Source: Rubrimonas sp036735545
Lineage (GTDB): Bacteria > Pseudomonadota > Alphaproteobacteria > Rhodobacterales > Rhodobacteraceae
NCBI GenBank assembly: GCA_036735545.1
Contig: DAINOD010000054.1
Coordinates: 1 to 20,559, forward strand
Reading direction: 5' to 3'
DNA: 20,559 nucleotides
Shown here piece by piece: positions 13,958 to 20,559 of this stretch (its first letter is position 1; every line of letters starts with the position of its first letter). Under the pieces are notes generated by a model, which saw only the letters and a list, made by a program, of their open reading frames with translations, ran no database searches and was not told the origin of the DNA. The translations under genes were made by a program, and so were the position numbers.

Positions 13958-15079
13958 TCAGATCGCGTAGCGCAGGATCGCCGCGAGCGGCGCGTCTGCG
14001 GGCAGATCCTCGCGGCGCACCCCCAGCACGCGGGCGCCGTTCGCCAGCGCGCGGGCGGCGATCTCGTCCACCACGCCGTAGCTGACCGCGCTCTCGTCGC
14101 TCGCGAAGGTGACGGCGCCGGTCTCGTCGTCGACAGTGCCGGGCACGACGTCGTCGATGTCCACCAGCAGCGCCTCGACGGCGCCAAAGGTGGCGGCGCG
14201 GGCGGCCTGCGCGATGTCGGCGGTCGCGCGCCCGTCGACGGCGCGCTGTTCGTAGAGGTCGCGCAGGGCGGCCACGTCGGCGCGATAGGCCGCGTCGAGC
14301 ACCGGGCGCGCGGCCTCGGCCATGGCGGCCGGCGTCATGCGCTCCATCTCGCCGGAGAACCCCTCGGCCAGCAGGCCCGAATAGCCGCACACCTCGCGGA
14401 AGATCGTCGCGAGCGGCTCGTTGGCGGCGAGGATCAGCGGCTCGCCCGCGCCCTTGAGCACCGGCCGCAGCGCGGCGTCGACCGCGCGGGCGTACTGGCG
14501 CAGGCGCACCTTCTTGCCCTCGGAGCCCGCGATGCGCCCCGAAGGCGAGCGGTCGTTGATCGAGGCCTTGCCGACCGCGCTGGCCGCGTCCTTGGGCATG
14601 TCGGGCACGCGCACAGGGTCGGGCTCGTCCTCGGCGTGGATCTCGATCAGCGACACGCCGCCCTCGGCCAGCGCCAGCACCAGCGCCGACTGCGGAAAGG
14701 TGATCGCGCGCATCAGCGGCTTGAGGTGGAAGCGGTCCGCCGCCTGCGCCGTCTCGCCGAGCCTGTTGGCGAGGCGGAAGACGCGCAGCCGGTCGGGCGT
14801 CGCGAAGACCGCGAGGCTGCGCGCCAGGGTCTCCCAAAGGTCGTCGTCCTCGGCGACCTCCTCAAGCTGCTCGGCGAGCGCGGCGGCGCGGCGCTTGTCG
14901 AGGCCGGCCGTCTCGAACTGGCCCAGCGCCTCCTTCACGAGGTTGCCGTAAAGGATGCGGGCGGCGTCGGCCTCCTGCGTCACGGGGCTGGTGGGCAGGT
15001 AGACCGAGACGCAGGCGTCCGCGCGCACCTTCGTCAGGGCGCGGAGTTCGTCGAGCGTCGGCAGATCGACATGCAGCAT
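13958..15079 (-). CDS. baeRF-type (bacterial archaeo-eukaryotic release factor-like) protein
   Basis: This encodes 373 aa, with ATG at 15079. The opening LDELRALTKVRADACVSVYLPTSP (about residues 10-33) and the following ILYGNLVKEA are typical of baeRF families, bacterial relatives of eRF1/Pelota-type factors. The middle (about 85-150) alternates strands and helices, as in an RNase-H-like release-factor core. The last 100 residues, with GAVEALLVDIDD and VDEIAARALANGARVLGVRREDLP, look like the L7Ae-like third domain of eRF1. No GGQ motif is present; its absence is common in this group. A role in ribosome rescue or stalled-ribosome response has been proposed for the family but is not proven here. 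It stands alone, divergent from the channel gene at 15257. Confidence 0.78.
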   Translation of the reverse strand: MLHVDLPTLDELRALTKVRADACVSVYLPTSPVTQEADAARILYGNLVKEALGQFETAGLDKRRAAALAEQLEEVAEDDDLWETLARSLAVFATPDRLRVFRLANRLGETAQAADRFHLKPLMRAITFPQSALVLALAEGGVSLIEIHAEDEPDPVRVPDMPKDAASAVGKASINDRSPSGRIAGSEGKKVRLRQYARAVDAALRPVLKGAGEPLILAANEPLATIFREVCGYSGLLAEGFSGEMERMTPAAMAEAARPVLDAAYRADVAALRDLYEQRAVDGRATADIAQAARAATFGAVEALLVDIDDVVPGTVDDETGAVTFASDESAVSYGVVDEIAARALANGARVLGVRREDLPADAPLAAILRYAI

Positions 15080-15256
15080 GGGCGCGGTCTCCTGAATGAA
15101 CTCGGGCTGGGTTATCCCGGGCGGCCGCGCAGGTCCACAGGGCGCTTGCCGCGGGTGTTGTCGGTTGGCAACGCGGCGGCGAGGGCCTACGTTCCGGCCG
15201 GCGAAATGACGATCCCCGACCGCAGCGATCCTGCGGCCCAGTCCAAGGACGCCGCC

Positions 15257-16231
15257 ATGCTCTCCCCCGGCCTCGCCGCGTCGCTGCCCGTGGGGGCTCC
15301 GCCCCCGATGCTGACGGTGTCGCTGGGGCTGATCGGCGTCGGACTGCTGTGGCGCGCAGCCGCCGAGCACATCGGCTTTCCATACCTGCCGGGCGAGGCG
15401 ATGGTGGTCGCGGCGCTCGCGGTCTATGCGGCGATCGTCACGCTCTACGTCGTCGGCCTGCGCCGCGACGCGGGGGCGCTCGCGCGCGACCTCGCCCGTC
15501 CCGCCGGACGAGGCGCGGTGCCTGCCGCGACCGAAGGCATGATCCTGGCCGGCGCCGCGCTCCTGCCCTTCGCAGCCTCCGCCGCGCCGATCGTCTGGTC
15601 GGTGGGCGTGTTCCTGCACCTCTTCCTGCTGGTCCGCCTGCTCGGCCTGATGACCGAGATGAAGCCCCAGGACCGCGCGCCCTCCGGCTTTCTCGTCGTG
15701 CCGCTGTGCGGCCTGATCGTGGCGCCCGTGGGCGGCGCTCCCATGGCCTCGGAGGTGGCGCTGGGGGCGTCGAGCGTGGCGTCGCTGTTCTTCTGGGGCT
15801 CGCTGGGGATCTACGCGGCTCTTGCGCCCGCGGCGGTGTCGCAACTCCTGACCCGCCCCACGCGGCCGGAGTATCGGCCCGGCGCCTATGTCCTGCTCGC
15901 CCCGCCGGCGGTCGCGGTCGTGGGCTACGACAAGCTGCACCCCGACGGCGCGCTGACGCCGCTGCTGTTCGTCATCGCCTGCATGATCGTCGCCATCGCC
16001 TGGATGAAGCGGGATTGGCTCACCGAGGGCGGCTTCGCGCCGACCTGGGCCTGCTTCACCTTCCCCTCCGCCGCCTTCGCCGGCGCCTGTCTGACGATGG
16101 CCGGCCGCAGCGGCACGCGGCTGGCGGAGGTCATGGCCGGCCTCGCCGTGCTCGCGGCCACCGCGCTGACGCTTTACGTGGCGCGGCTCTGCGTGGTCGC
16201 GTGGCGCGAGGGGCGGATGCACCCGCTCTGA
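15257..16231 (+). CDS. SLAC1/TehA-type channel or transporter (TDT family)
   Basis: This encodes 324 aa from ATG 15257, which has AAGGA seven bases upstream; an in-frame ATG at 15206 is possible but lacks such a site. About ten hydrophobic helices are visible. Examples are LTVSLGLIGVGLLWRA near the N-terminus, VWSVGVFLHLFLLVRLLGLM in the middle, and LAVLAATALTLYVARLCVVA at the end. The ordered pattern LTVSLGLIGVGLLWR, then FLVVPLCGLIVAPVGG and FTFPSAAFAGACL, fits the voltage-dependent anion channel/TehA family. Members pass chloride, nitrate, sulfite, malate or, indirectly, affect tellurite resistance. No tehB follows. The exact ion is unknown. It converges on holC with five bases between stops. 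Confidence 0.87.
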   Translation: MLSPGLAASLPVGAPPPMLTVSLGLIGVGLLWRAAAEHIGFPYLPGEAMVVAALAVYAAIVTLYVVGLRRDAGALARDLARPAGRGAVPAATEGMILAGAALLPFAASAAPIVWSVGVFLHLFLLVRLLGLMTEMKPQDRAPSGFLVVPLCGLIVAPVGGAPMASEVALGASSVASLFFWGSLGIYAALAPAAVSQLLTRPTRPEYRPGAYVLLAPPAVAVVGYDKLHPDGALTPLLFVIACMIVAIAWMKRDWLTEGGFAPTWACFTFPSAAFAGACLTMAGRSGTRLAEVMAGLAVLAATALTLYVARLCVVAWREGRMHPL

Positions 16232-16236
16232 CGCGA

Positions 16237-16698
16237 TCAGCCGGCGCGGCGCACCCAGCGCCCGTCCGACCCTTGCGCCCAGTAGACGCAGGCGCAACCG
16301 GCCTCCGCGGCGCGCCGCCACTCGGCCCGCGCCGCCGCCACCGCGGTCTCGTCGTTCCCGTCGAACAGGGTCACGACGCGCCCCAGCGCGGCGAACTCGG
16401 CCGCGGAGGCGGCGGCCCCGTCGGCGAGAAACAGCGCATGGGGCTCGTTGGGCGTCTCGGCCCCGGCGGTCAGGTAGATCGGCTGGCGCGCGGCGTGGCC
16501 GTCCGACGCGTCGCCGTGGGGCAGGAAGGCGTCGTCGCGCCACGTCCACAGCCGCAGGCTCAGCGCCGATACCCGCTCGGGCGAACCCGCCCGCAGCGTC
16601 ACCCGCCAGTCGCGCTCGAGGCACTTCTCCAGCAGATCCGGCAGCACCGCCTCCAGCGGCCGGGCGGTCAGATGGTAGAACAGCGCCTCGGCGGGCAT
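16237..16698 (-). CDS. holC: DNA polymerase III subunit chi
   Basis: This encodes 153 aa, with ATG at 16698. Chi is the clamp-loader accessory subunit that links the polymerase III holoenzyme to single-strand-binding protein. The alphaproteobacterial pattern is clear: FYHLTARPLEAVLPDLLEKC (7-26), WRVTLRAGSPERV, LWTWRDDAFLPHG (about 50-62), the QPIYLTAGAETPN block, and VVTLFDGNDETAVAAARAEW. Psi (HolD) is generally absent from this lineage. It starts 14 bases after the stop of the DUF1638 gene on the same strand, so it is probably cotranscribed with the corrinoid genes. This is unusual, since holC commonly follows pepA. Confidence 0.93.
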   Translation of the reverse strand: MPAEALFYHLTARPLEAVLPDLLEKCLERDWRVTLRAGSPERVSALSLRLWTWRDDAFLPHGDASDGHAARQPIYLTAGAETPNEPHALFLADGAAASAAEFAALGRVVTLFDGNDETAVAAARAEWRRAAEAGCACVYWAQGSDGRWVRRAG

Positions 16699-16712
16699 GG
16701 CGCCCACGCCCC

Positions 16713-17396
16713 TCAGGCGGCCCGGCGCCGACGCGCGGCCGCCGCGTCGGCGAGGAAGCCGGCGAGATCGCCATATCCCGTCTGGCGCTTCTCGTAGCGC
16801 AGTTCCAGCAACCCCGCCGCCCGGCGCGCAGCGGCGTCGAGCGCGGGGTCGTCGGTCTGCGCCAGGTAGACGAGGCGGTCGTAGTGGGCGAACAGCATGT
16901 CGCGCAACTCGGGATGCCGGTGCAGCCCCAGCCCCCGCCAGACCAGCGCGTCGAACTGCCGGGCGAGGAAGTCGGTGAGGTAGAACGCCCCGATCTCGGC
17001 CTCGCCGCGCGCCTCGAAGGCGGCGAGGCCGTCGAAGAAGGCGTAGCAGTGCGGACCCGGAATGCGCTCGATCCCCTCCTCGGCGCACACGGTGTCGAGC
17101 CGCCCGCCCGTGCCGCAATCGGCGTAGACGGCGAAGATGCGCCCGTAGCCGCGCGCCCGCGCCGCCCGCGCCCGCGCCCGCACCGCCTCGGGGATGCGGT
17201 CGGGGCGGTTGTGCAGCCGGGCCGGCAGACATTCCAGGTCCATGTGCGCCCATCCGTTCAGCCGCTTCAGCGCGAGGATCTCGCGCGCCAGCGCACCGCA
17301 GGCGATCAGCATCACCCGCGCGTCGGCCAGCCCGACCGGCAGGGGCGACATCAGCCCCTCCTCCAGCAACGCGCGGTCGTCGGGCGTCTCGCTCAT
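16713..17396 (-). CDS. DUF1638 protein paired with a corrinoid protein
   Basis: This encodes 227 aa, with ATG at 17396 in a four-base ATGA overlap with the corrinoid-protein stop. DUF1638 hallmarks are VMLIACGALAREILAL (28-43), a long middle with MDLECLPARLHNRPD (52-66), IFAVYADCGTGGRLD (87-101), and IPGPHCYAFFDG (112-123). Cys33, Cys56, Cys94, Cys104 and Cys117, together with His62 and His116, could form a metal or cofactor site. No enzymatic function is established. Its translational coupling to the corrinoid protein argues that the two act together in methyl transfer or in corrinoid handling. The C-terminus (LELRYEKRQTGYGDLAGFL) is the normal family end. Confidence 0.88.
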   Translation of the reverse strand: MSETPDDRALLEEGLMSPLPVGLADARVMLIACGALAREILALKRLNGWAHMDLECLPARLHNRPDRIPEAVRARARAARARGYGRIFAVYADCGTGGRLDTVCAEEGIERIPGPHCYAFFDGLAAFEARGEAEIGAFYLTDFLARQFDALVWRGLGLHRHPELRDMLFAHYDRLVYLAQTDDPALDAAARRAAGLLELRYEKRQTGYGDLAGFLADAAAARRRRAA

Positions 17397-18094
17397 CCGG
17401 CGGCCATCTGGTTGTGCTTGCGCGCGATCAGCGCTTTGGCGGTCTCGACCGCCACCGCCGCGTCTCGGCAATAGGCGTCGGCGCCGATCGCCCGGCCGAA
17501 CTCCTCGTTCAGCGGCGCGCCGCCGACCAGCACGATGACATGGTCGCGCAGTCCCCTCTCGACCAGCGTGTCGATGACGACCTTCATGTAGGGCATCGTC
17601 GTGGTCAGCAGCGCCGACATGCCCAGGATGTCCGCCTGCTCGCGCTGCAGCGCCTCGATGTAGCGGTCGGCGGCGTTGTTGATGCCGAGGTCGACCACCT
17701 CGAAGCCCGCCCCCTCCATCATCATGCCGACGAGGTTCTTGCCGATGTCGTGGATGTCGCCCTTGACGGTGCCGATCACCATCTTGCCCATCTTCGGCGC
17801 GCCGGTCTCGGCAAGCAGCGGCTTCAGCACGGCCATGCCGCCCTTCATCGCGTTGGCGGCCAGCAGCACCTCCGGCACGAACAGGATGCCGTCGCGGAAA
17901 TCGTCGCCGACCACCTTCATGCCCGCGACCAGCGCCACGGTGAGCACGTCGTAGGGCGTCCAGCCGCGGTCGAGCAGGATGGCCACGCCCTCGACCACCT
18001 CCTCCTTCATGCCGTCGTAGAGGTCGTCGTGCATCTGCGCGACGAGGTCGTCGTCGGAAAGCGCGCCCAGCACGATCGCGTCGTCGTCGGCCAT
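17393..18094 (-). CDS. Cobalamin-binding corrinoid protein (MtbC/MtmC/MtaC type)
   Basis: This encodes 233 aa, with ATG at 18094 and a perfect GGAGGAG six bases upstream. Residues 1-95 form the helical cap domain, with MKVVGDDFRDGILFVPEVLLAANAM typical at 59-83. The Rossmann-like B12 domain follows, with the base-off signature D113-x-H115-x-x-G118 in KGDIHDIGKNL. His115 is the expected lower cobalt ligand, and GMSALLTTTM (158-167) and VGGAPLN (190-196) complete the cofactor-binding loops. It should shuttle methyl groups between a substrate-specific methyltransferase and a tetrahydrofolate-dependent or similar acceptor enzyme. No MttB-like, MtgA-like or RamA-like gene is in the window. First gene of the operon with DUF1638 and holC. 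Confidence 0.95.
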   Translation of the reverse strand: MADDDAIVLGALSDDDLVAQMHDDLYDGMKEEVVEGVAILLDRGWTPYDVLTVALVAGMKVVGDDFRDGILFVPEVLLAANAMKGGMAVLKPLLAETGAPKMGKMVIGTVKGDIHDIGKNLVGMMMEGAGFEVVDLGINNAADRYIEALQREQADILGMSALLTTTMPYMKVVIDTLVERGLRDHVIVLVGGAPLNEEFGRAIGADAYCRDAAVAVETAKALIARKHNQMAAG

Positions 18095-18163
18095 CCGTGT
18101 CTCCTCCACGATCGATGCGCTGATGGAGCATTGCAGGAGGGCGAGTCAACGAAACTATGCGTA

Positions 18164-18192
18164 AACGACGCTGGCGGAACGCTTAACGACGC
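18164..18192. promoter_or_regulatory. Direct repeat in the corrinoid / radical SAM divergent region
   Basis: AACGACGC occurs at 18164-18171 and again at 18185-18192, 21 bases apart, which is two helical turns. Each copy is preceded by similar bases (GTA and CTT). A shorter relative, AACGAAAC, is at 18148-18155. The site lies between the divergent corrinoid and radical SAM genes, just upstream of the candidate promoter of the latter. This suits a regulator binding as a dimer on one face of the DNA. No cobalamin riboswitch structure was seen here. Confidence 0.35.
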
Positions 18193-18194
18193 GC

Positions 18195-18223
18195 TTGCGG
18201 ATGTTCCTGTCTCGTTCTATCTT
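18195..18223 (+). promoter_or_regulatory. Candidate promoter giving a leaderless radical SAM transcript
   Basis: TTGCGG (18195-18200) and TATCTT (18218-18223) are separated by exactly 17 bases. The chosen start codon at 18231 lies only seven bases beyond the -10 element, about where transcription would begin. No Shine-Dalgarno sequence is present before that ATG, consistent with a leaderless mRNA. Confidence 0.35.
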
Positions 18224-18230
18224 CGGTCCC

Positions 18231-19322
18231 ATGCTGGAACGAGGCTCCGACCCGGCCTTTCTCGACCCCGCCCGCCGGCGCGGCCGCGGCGCCGCGACCA
18301 ACCGCGCCGGCCGCTTCGAGGCCCATGGGCGGGAGGCGGTGGACGACGGCTGGGACATGCCCGAGGATCTGCCGCCGCTTCGCACCGAGGTGGCCGTGGA
18401 CGCCACGCGCAGCACGATCGCGCGCAACGACAGCCCCGACCTTTCCTTCGACCGCTCGGTGAACCCCTATCGCGGCTGCGAGCACGGCTGCGTCTACTGC
18501 TTCGCCCGCCCCTCCCACGCCTTCCTCGGCCTCTCGCCCGGTCTGGACTTCGAGACGAAGCTGACCGTCAAGCCCGACGCGCCGCGGCTACTTGCGGCAG
18601 AGCTGGCGCGGCCTGGCTATCGCCCCGCCCCGATGGCCATCGGGACCAACACCGACCCCTATCAGCCGGTCGAGAAGCGGTTGCGCATCATGCGCGGGCT
18701 GCTGGAGGTGCTGCGCGACCGTCGCCACCCGGTCGCGGTGATCACCAAGGGCGCTCTGGTCGGCCGCGACGCCGACATCCTCGGCGAGATGGGGCGCGAC
18801 GGGCTCGCGTGCGTCGGGATTTCCCTTACGACGCTGGACCACCGGCTGGCGCGGTCGATGGAGCCGCGGGCCGCCTCCCCGGCCCGCCGGCTCGCCGCCA
18901 TCCGCGCGCTGGCCGAGGCGGGCTGCCCGGTGCGGGTGCTGGTCGCGCCGGTCGTCCCGGCGCTGAACGAACCGGAGATCGAGGCGATCCTGGAGGCGGC
19001 GCGAGACGCCGGCGCGACCTCGGCGCGCTGCATCGCGCTGCGGCTGCCGCTGGAGGTGGCGCAACTGTTCCGCGACTGGCTGTCGGAGGCCTTTCCCGAC
19101 CGCGCCGGGCGCGTGCTGCGCGCGGTGCGCGAGATGCATGGCGGACGCGACTACGACCCGGAATGGGGCAAGCGCATGCGCGGCGAGGGCGTGCGCGCCG
19201 ACCTCATCGCCCGCCGCTTCGCCGCCGCCTGCGCCCGTCTCGGACTGGCGCAGGAGGAGCCGGCGCTGCGGTGCGACCTGTTCCGCAAGCCGGCGAACGC
19301 GGATCAGCCGTTCCTGTTGTAG
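18231..19322 (+). CDS. PA0069-family radical SAM protein (SplB-like)
   Basis: This encodes 363 aa. ATG 18231 is chosen because the conserved PARRRGRGAATNRAGRFE block (13-30) follows it directly; starts at 18195 and 18201 add unconserved residues. The radical SAM cluster motif is Cys83-Glu-His-Gly-Cys87-Val-Tyr-Cys90, preceded by NPYRGCEHG. KLTVKPDAPRLLAAEL and AIGTNTDPYQPVEKRLRIMR follow, then AVITKGALVGRD and GISLTTLDHRLARSMEPRA. This is the usual order for the PA0069 family, which is related to spore photoproduct lyase but lacks a proven substrate. It is cytoplasmic. Stop codons of this gene and the GNAT gene converge with 13 bases between them, around a GGGGCCCC palindrome. Confidence 0.92.
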   Translation: MLERGSDPAFLDPARRRGRGAATNRAGRFEAHGREAVDDGWDMPEDLPPLRTEVAVDATRSTIARNDSPDLSFDRSVNPYRGCEHGCVYCFARPSHAFLGLSPGLDFETKLTVKPDAPRLLAAELARPGYRPAPMAIGTNTDPYQPVEKRLRIMRGLLEVLRDRRHPVAVITKGALVGRDADILGEMGRDGLACVGISLTTLDHRLARSMEPRAASPARRLAAIRALAEAGCPVRVLVAPVVPALNEPEIEAILEAARDAGATSARCIALRLPLEVAQLFRDWLSEAFPDRAGRVLRAVREMHGGRDYDPEWGKRMRGEGVRADLIARRFAAACARLGLAQEEPALRCDLFRKPANADQPFLL

Positions 19323-19335
19323 CAGGGGCCCCGGC

Positions 19336-19782
19336 TCAGCGGCGCTGGTACTTGATGAAGGGCGTCTTCACGCCGACACGGTCGTAGAGCGTGCGGCCGC
19401 GGTAATTGAACTCCTGCGTCATCCAGTAGACGGTCGCAGCGCCGGCGGCGTCGGCGGCGGCGTAGACCGCCTCGATCAGCGCCCGCGCCGCGCCCGAGCC
19501 GCGAGAGTCCGGATCGACGAAAAGGTCCTGAAGATAGCAGGTGTCCGCGACGCTCCAGCAATGGCGGTGATAGATGTAGTGCACGAGCCCGACGACCCGC
19601 CCGCCGCGCTCCGCGACCAGCGCGTGCATCGGCTCGCCGGGGTCGAGCAGGCGGGCGAAGGTGGCGCGGAAAACCGTCTCGGGCCGGGTGGTCTCGTAGT
19701 ATTCGAGATAGCTGGTCCACAGACGGCGCCAGGGCGCTTCGTCTGCGGCCGTCAGCGGGCGGATCTCGGTCGCGGGTCGCAT
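19336..19782 (-). CDS. GNAT family N-acetyltransferase
   Basis: This encodes 148 aa from ATG 19782; a TTG at 19788 is less likely. GNAT enzymes transfer an acetyl group from acetyl-CoA to an amine. The N-terminus IRPLTAADEAPWRRLWTSYLEYY (7-29) and motif A, LQDLFVDPDSRGSGAARALI (84-103), which has the RGSGAA acetyl-CoA-binding loop, are clear. The ending EFNYRGRTLYDRVGVKTPFIKY includes the usual YDRxG element. The early LWxxYLxYY pattern resembles a subgroup of small-molecule N-acetyltransferases. The natural amine is unknown. It lies 39 bases downstream of the phasin-like gene on the same strand and may be cotranscribed with it. Confidence 0.9.
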   Translation of the reverse strand: MRPATEIRPLTAADEAPWRRLWTSYLEYYETTRPETVFRATFARLLDPGEPMHALVAERGGRVVGLVHYIYHRHCWSVADTCYLQDLFVDPDSRGSGAARALIEAVYAAADAAGAATVYWMTQEFNYRGRTLYDRVGVKTPFIKYQRR

Positions 19783-19821
19783 CCCCAATCCCTAGCCCCG
19801 GGCGCGCGGCGGCGCCAGCGC

Positions 19822-20127
19822 TCAGCGGCGCAGACGGCGCGCGTTGGCGGCGGCCTTGGCGCGCAGGGGCTTCAGCGCGGCCTCGGCGACGCGGGCGGGG
19901 TCACGGCCGCTCGCCATCGCCATGGCGGCGCCTTGGGCCGCGGCGGCGAAGGCGGCGGGCTTCTCGGACATCATGCGGGCGGCCTCGGGCGCGGACATGC
20001 CGCCGCTCGCCATCATGGCGCTACGACGGACGATGACCTCGGCCGCGGCGAGGTTCATCCGGCTCACCGCGGTCCCGACCCGGGCCCAGGCGGCGTAGGC
20101 GTCGAGCAGGCGGCGAGGGTCGAACAT
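19822..20127 (-). CDS. Small helical phasin-like / 'antifreeze'-annotated protein
   Basis: This encodes 101 aa, with ATG at 20127 and GGAG eight bases upstream. It is almost entirely predicted helix and rich in Ala, Met and Arg: DPRRLLDAYAAWARVGTAV, then MNLAAAEVIVRRSAMMASG, and EAARMMSEKPAAFAAAAQGA. The ending is KPLRAKAAANARRLRR. This layout matches short Rhodobacterales proteins that I recall being labelled phasin-like or 'antifreeze protein'. Phasins coat polyhydroxyalkanoate granules, but no PHA genes are nearby, so the role is open. The basic C-terminus could also contact nucleic acid. It lies 66 bases after the MoxR-type gene on the same strand. Confidence 0.7.
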   Translation of the reverse strand: MFDPRRLLDAYAAWARVGTAVSRMNLAAAEVIVRRSAMMASGGMSAPEAARMMSEKPAAFAAAAQGAAMAMASGRDPARVAEAALKPLRAKAAANARRLRR

Positions 20128-20193
20128 GGGGCGCGCTCCATTGATGCTGCAGTGCAATATGCATGCGCGCGACCAAAAGGAAACAGGGGCTTC

Positions 20194-20559
20194 TCAGCCG
20201 CGGCGCGCCATGAAGGCCAGCCGCTCGAACAACGCGACGTCCTGCTCGTTCTTCAGCAGCGCCCCGTGCAGCCGCGGCAGGGCGGAGCGGGGATCGGCGC
20301 GCAGGTCCTCTGCGTCGAGATCCTCGGCCGTGAGCAGGCGGATCCAGTCCAGCGCCTCGCTGGTGGAGGGGCGCTTCTTGAGACCCGGCGTCTCGCGCAG
20401 CGCGTAGAACTGGCGCAGCGCCTCGGCCAGCAGGGTCCGTTTCACGCCTGGAAAGTGCACCTCGACGATGCGCGCCAGCGTCTCGGAGTCGGGGAAGCGG
20501 ATGAAGTGGAAGAAGCAGCGGCGCAGGAAGGCGTCGGGCAGCTCCTTCTCGTTGTTGGA
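20194..20559 (-). CDS. MoxR-type AAA ATPase, C-terminal part (partial)
   Basis: The last 121 codons are present; the gene runs off the right edge. It begins inside the sensor-1 region, SNNEKELPDAFLRRC, followed by FFHFIRFPDSETLARIV. A helical lid region with LLAEALRQFYALRETPGLKKRPSTSE comes next, and then a tail ending in NEQDVALFERLAFMARRG. This pattern is typical of MoxR/CoxD-like AAA ATPases that act with VWA-domain partners as chaperones or metal-cofactor insertion factors. In many relatives a VWA (CoxE-like) gene follows; here the next gene is the phasin-like one instead. The Walker motifs are outside the window. Confidence 0.9.
   Translation of the reverse strand, partial: SNNEKELPDAFLRRCFFHFIRFPDSETLARIVEVHFPGVKRTLLAEALRQFYALRETPGLKKRPSTSEALDWIRLLTAEDLDAEDLRADPRSALPRLHGALLKNEQDVALFERLAFMARRG

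Noticed and set aside
13472..15256. Long plus-strand open frame leading into the channel gene
   Set aside because: It is antisense to the VPLPA-CTERM and baeRF genes, both of which have clear motifs; only the part from about 15206 or 15257 is coding.
18095..18230. Cobalamin riboswitch upstream of the corrinoid operon
   Set aside because: Only 136 bases separate the divergent genes, and no B12-box-like sequence or extended fold could be recognised.

Overview
This is a stretch of a high-GC alphaproteobacterial chromosome, most likely Rhodobacterales (Paracoccaceae/Roseobacteraceae-like). The signs are GapR/DUF2312, the short alphaproteobacterial type of prolyl-tRNA synthetase, a DUF6314 protein, a VPLPA-CTERM surface protein, and the DUF1638/corrinoid pair. 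Most of the window is very GC-rich coding sequence. The one clear exception is about 114-1000, which is much more AT-rich and looks acquired.

Layout. 1-113: end of ettA (translational throttle ATPase). 114-1023: an AT-rich insert with one HEPN-like gene, inverted repeats upstream of it, and a frameshifted ribbon-helix-helix antitoxin remnant. 1106-1507: gapR and a tRNA-Pro(TGG). 1569-4258: a glyoxalase-fold (VOC) gene, a solute-binding-protein homologue that lacks any export signal, and a transglutaminase-like protein in which the usual catalytic His position reads Ala. 4501-6524: proS and an exported DUF3047 protein. 6594-8480 (minus): purB followed by an unknown basic protein. 8551-9641 (plus): DUF6314 and bioY. 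9638-12140 (minus): psuG, a small-molecule-type methyltransferase and miaA, joined by ATGA stop/start overlaps and facing away from truA (12273-13025). 13036-13740 (minus): VPLPA-CTERM protein with a perfect 14-bp palindrome in its promoter. 13958-15079 (minus): baeRF-type release-factor homologue. 15257-16231 (plus): SLAC1/TehA-type channel. 16237-18094 (minus): corrinoid protein, DUF1638 protein and DNA polymerase III chi (holC) in one tight operon. 18231-19322 (plus): PA0069-type radical SAM protein. 19336-20559 (minus): GNAT acetyltransferase, small phasin-like helical protein, and the end of a MoxR-type AAA ATPase.

Taken together, much of the window concerns translation and RNA: ettA, tRNA-Pro, proS, miaA, truA, psuG and baeRF. 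The most notable arrangement is the divergent pair of truA (makes pseudouridine in tRNA) and psuG (breaks down pseudouridine 5'-phosphate), with an uncharacterised methyltransferase translationally coupled between psuG and miaA. The second is a corrinoid protein paired with DUF1638 but with no methyltransferase or reactivase in the window. There is no CRISPR array, rRNA, insertion sequence or prophage visible. Functional calls rest on motif recognition by eye; no database search was run.
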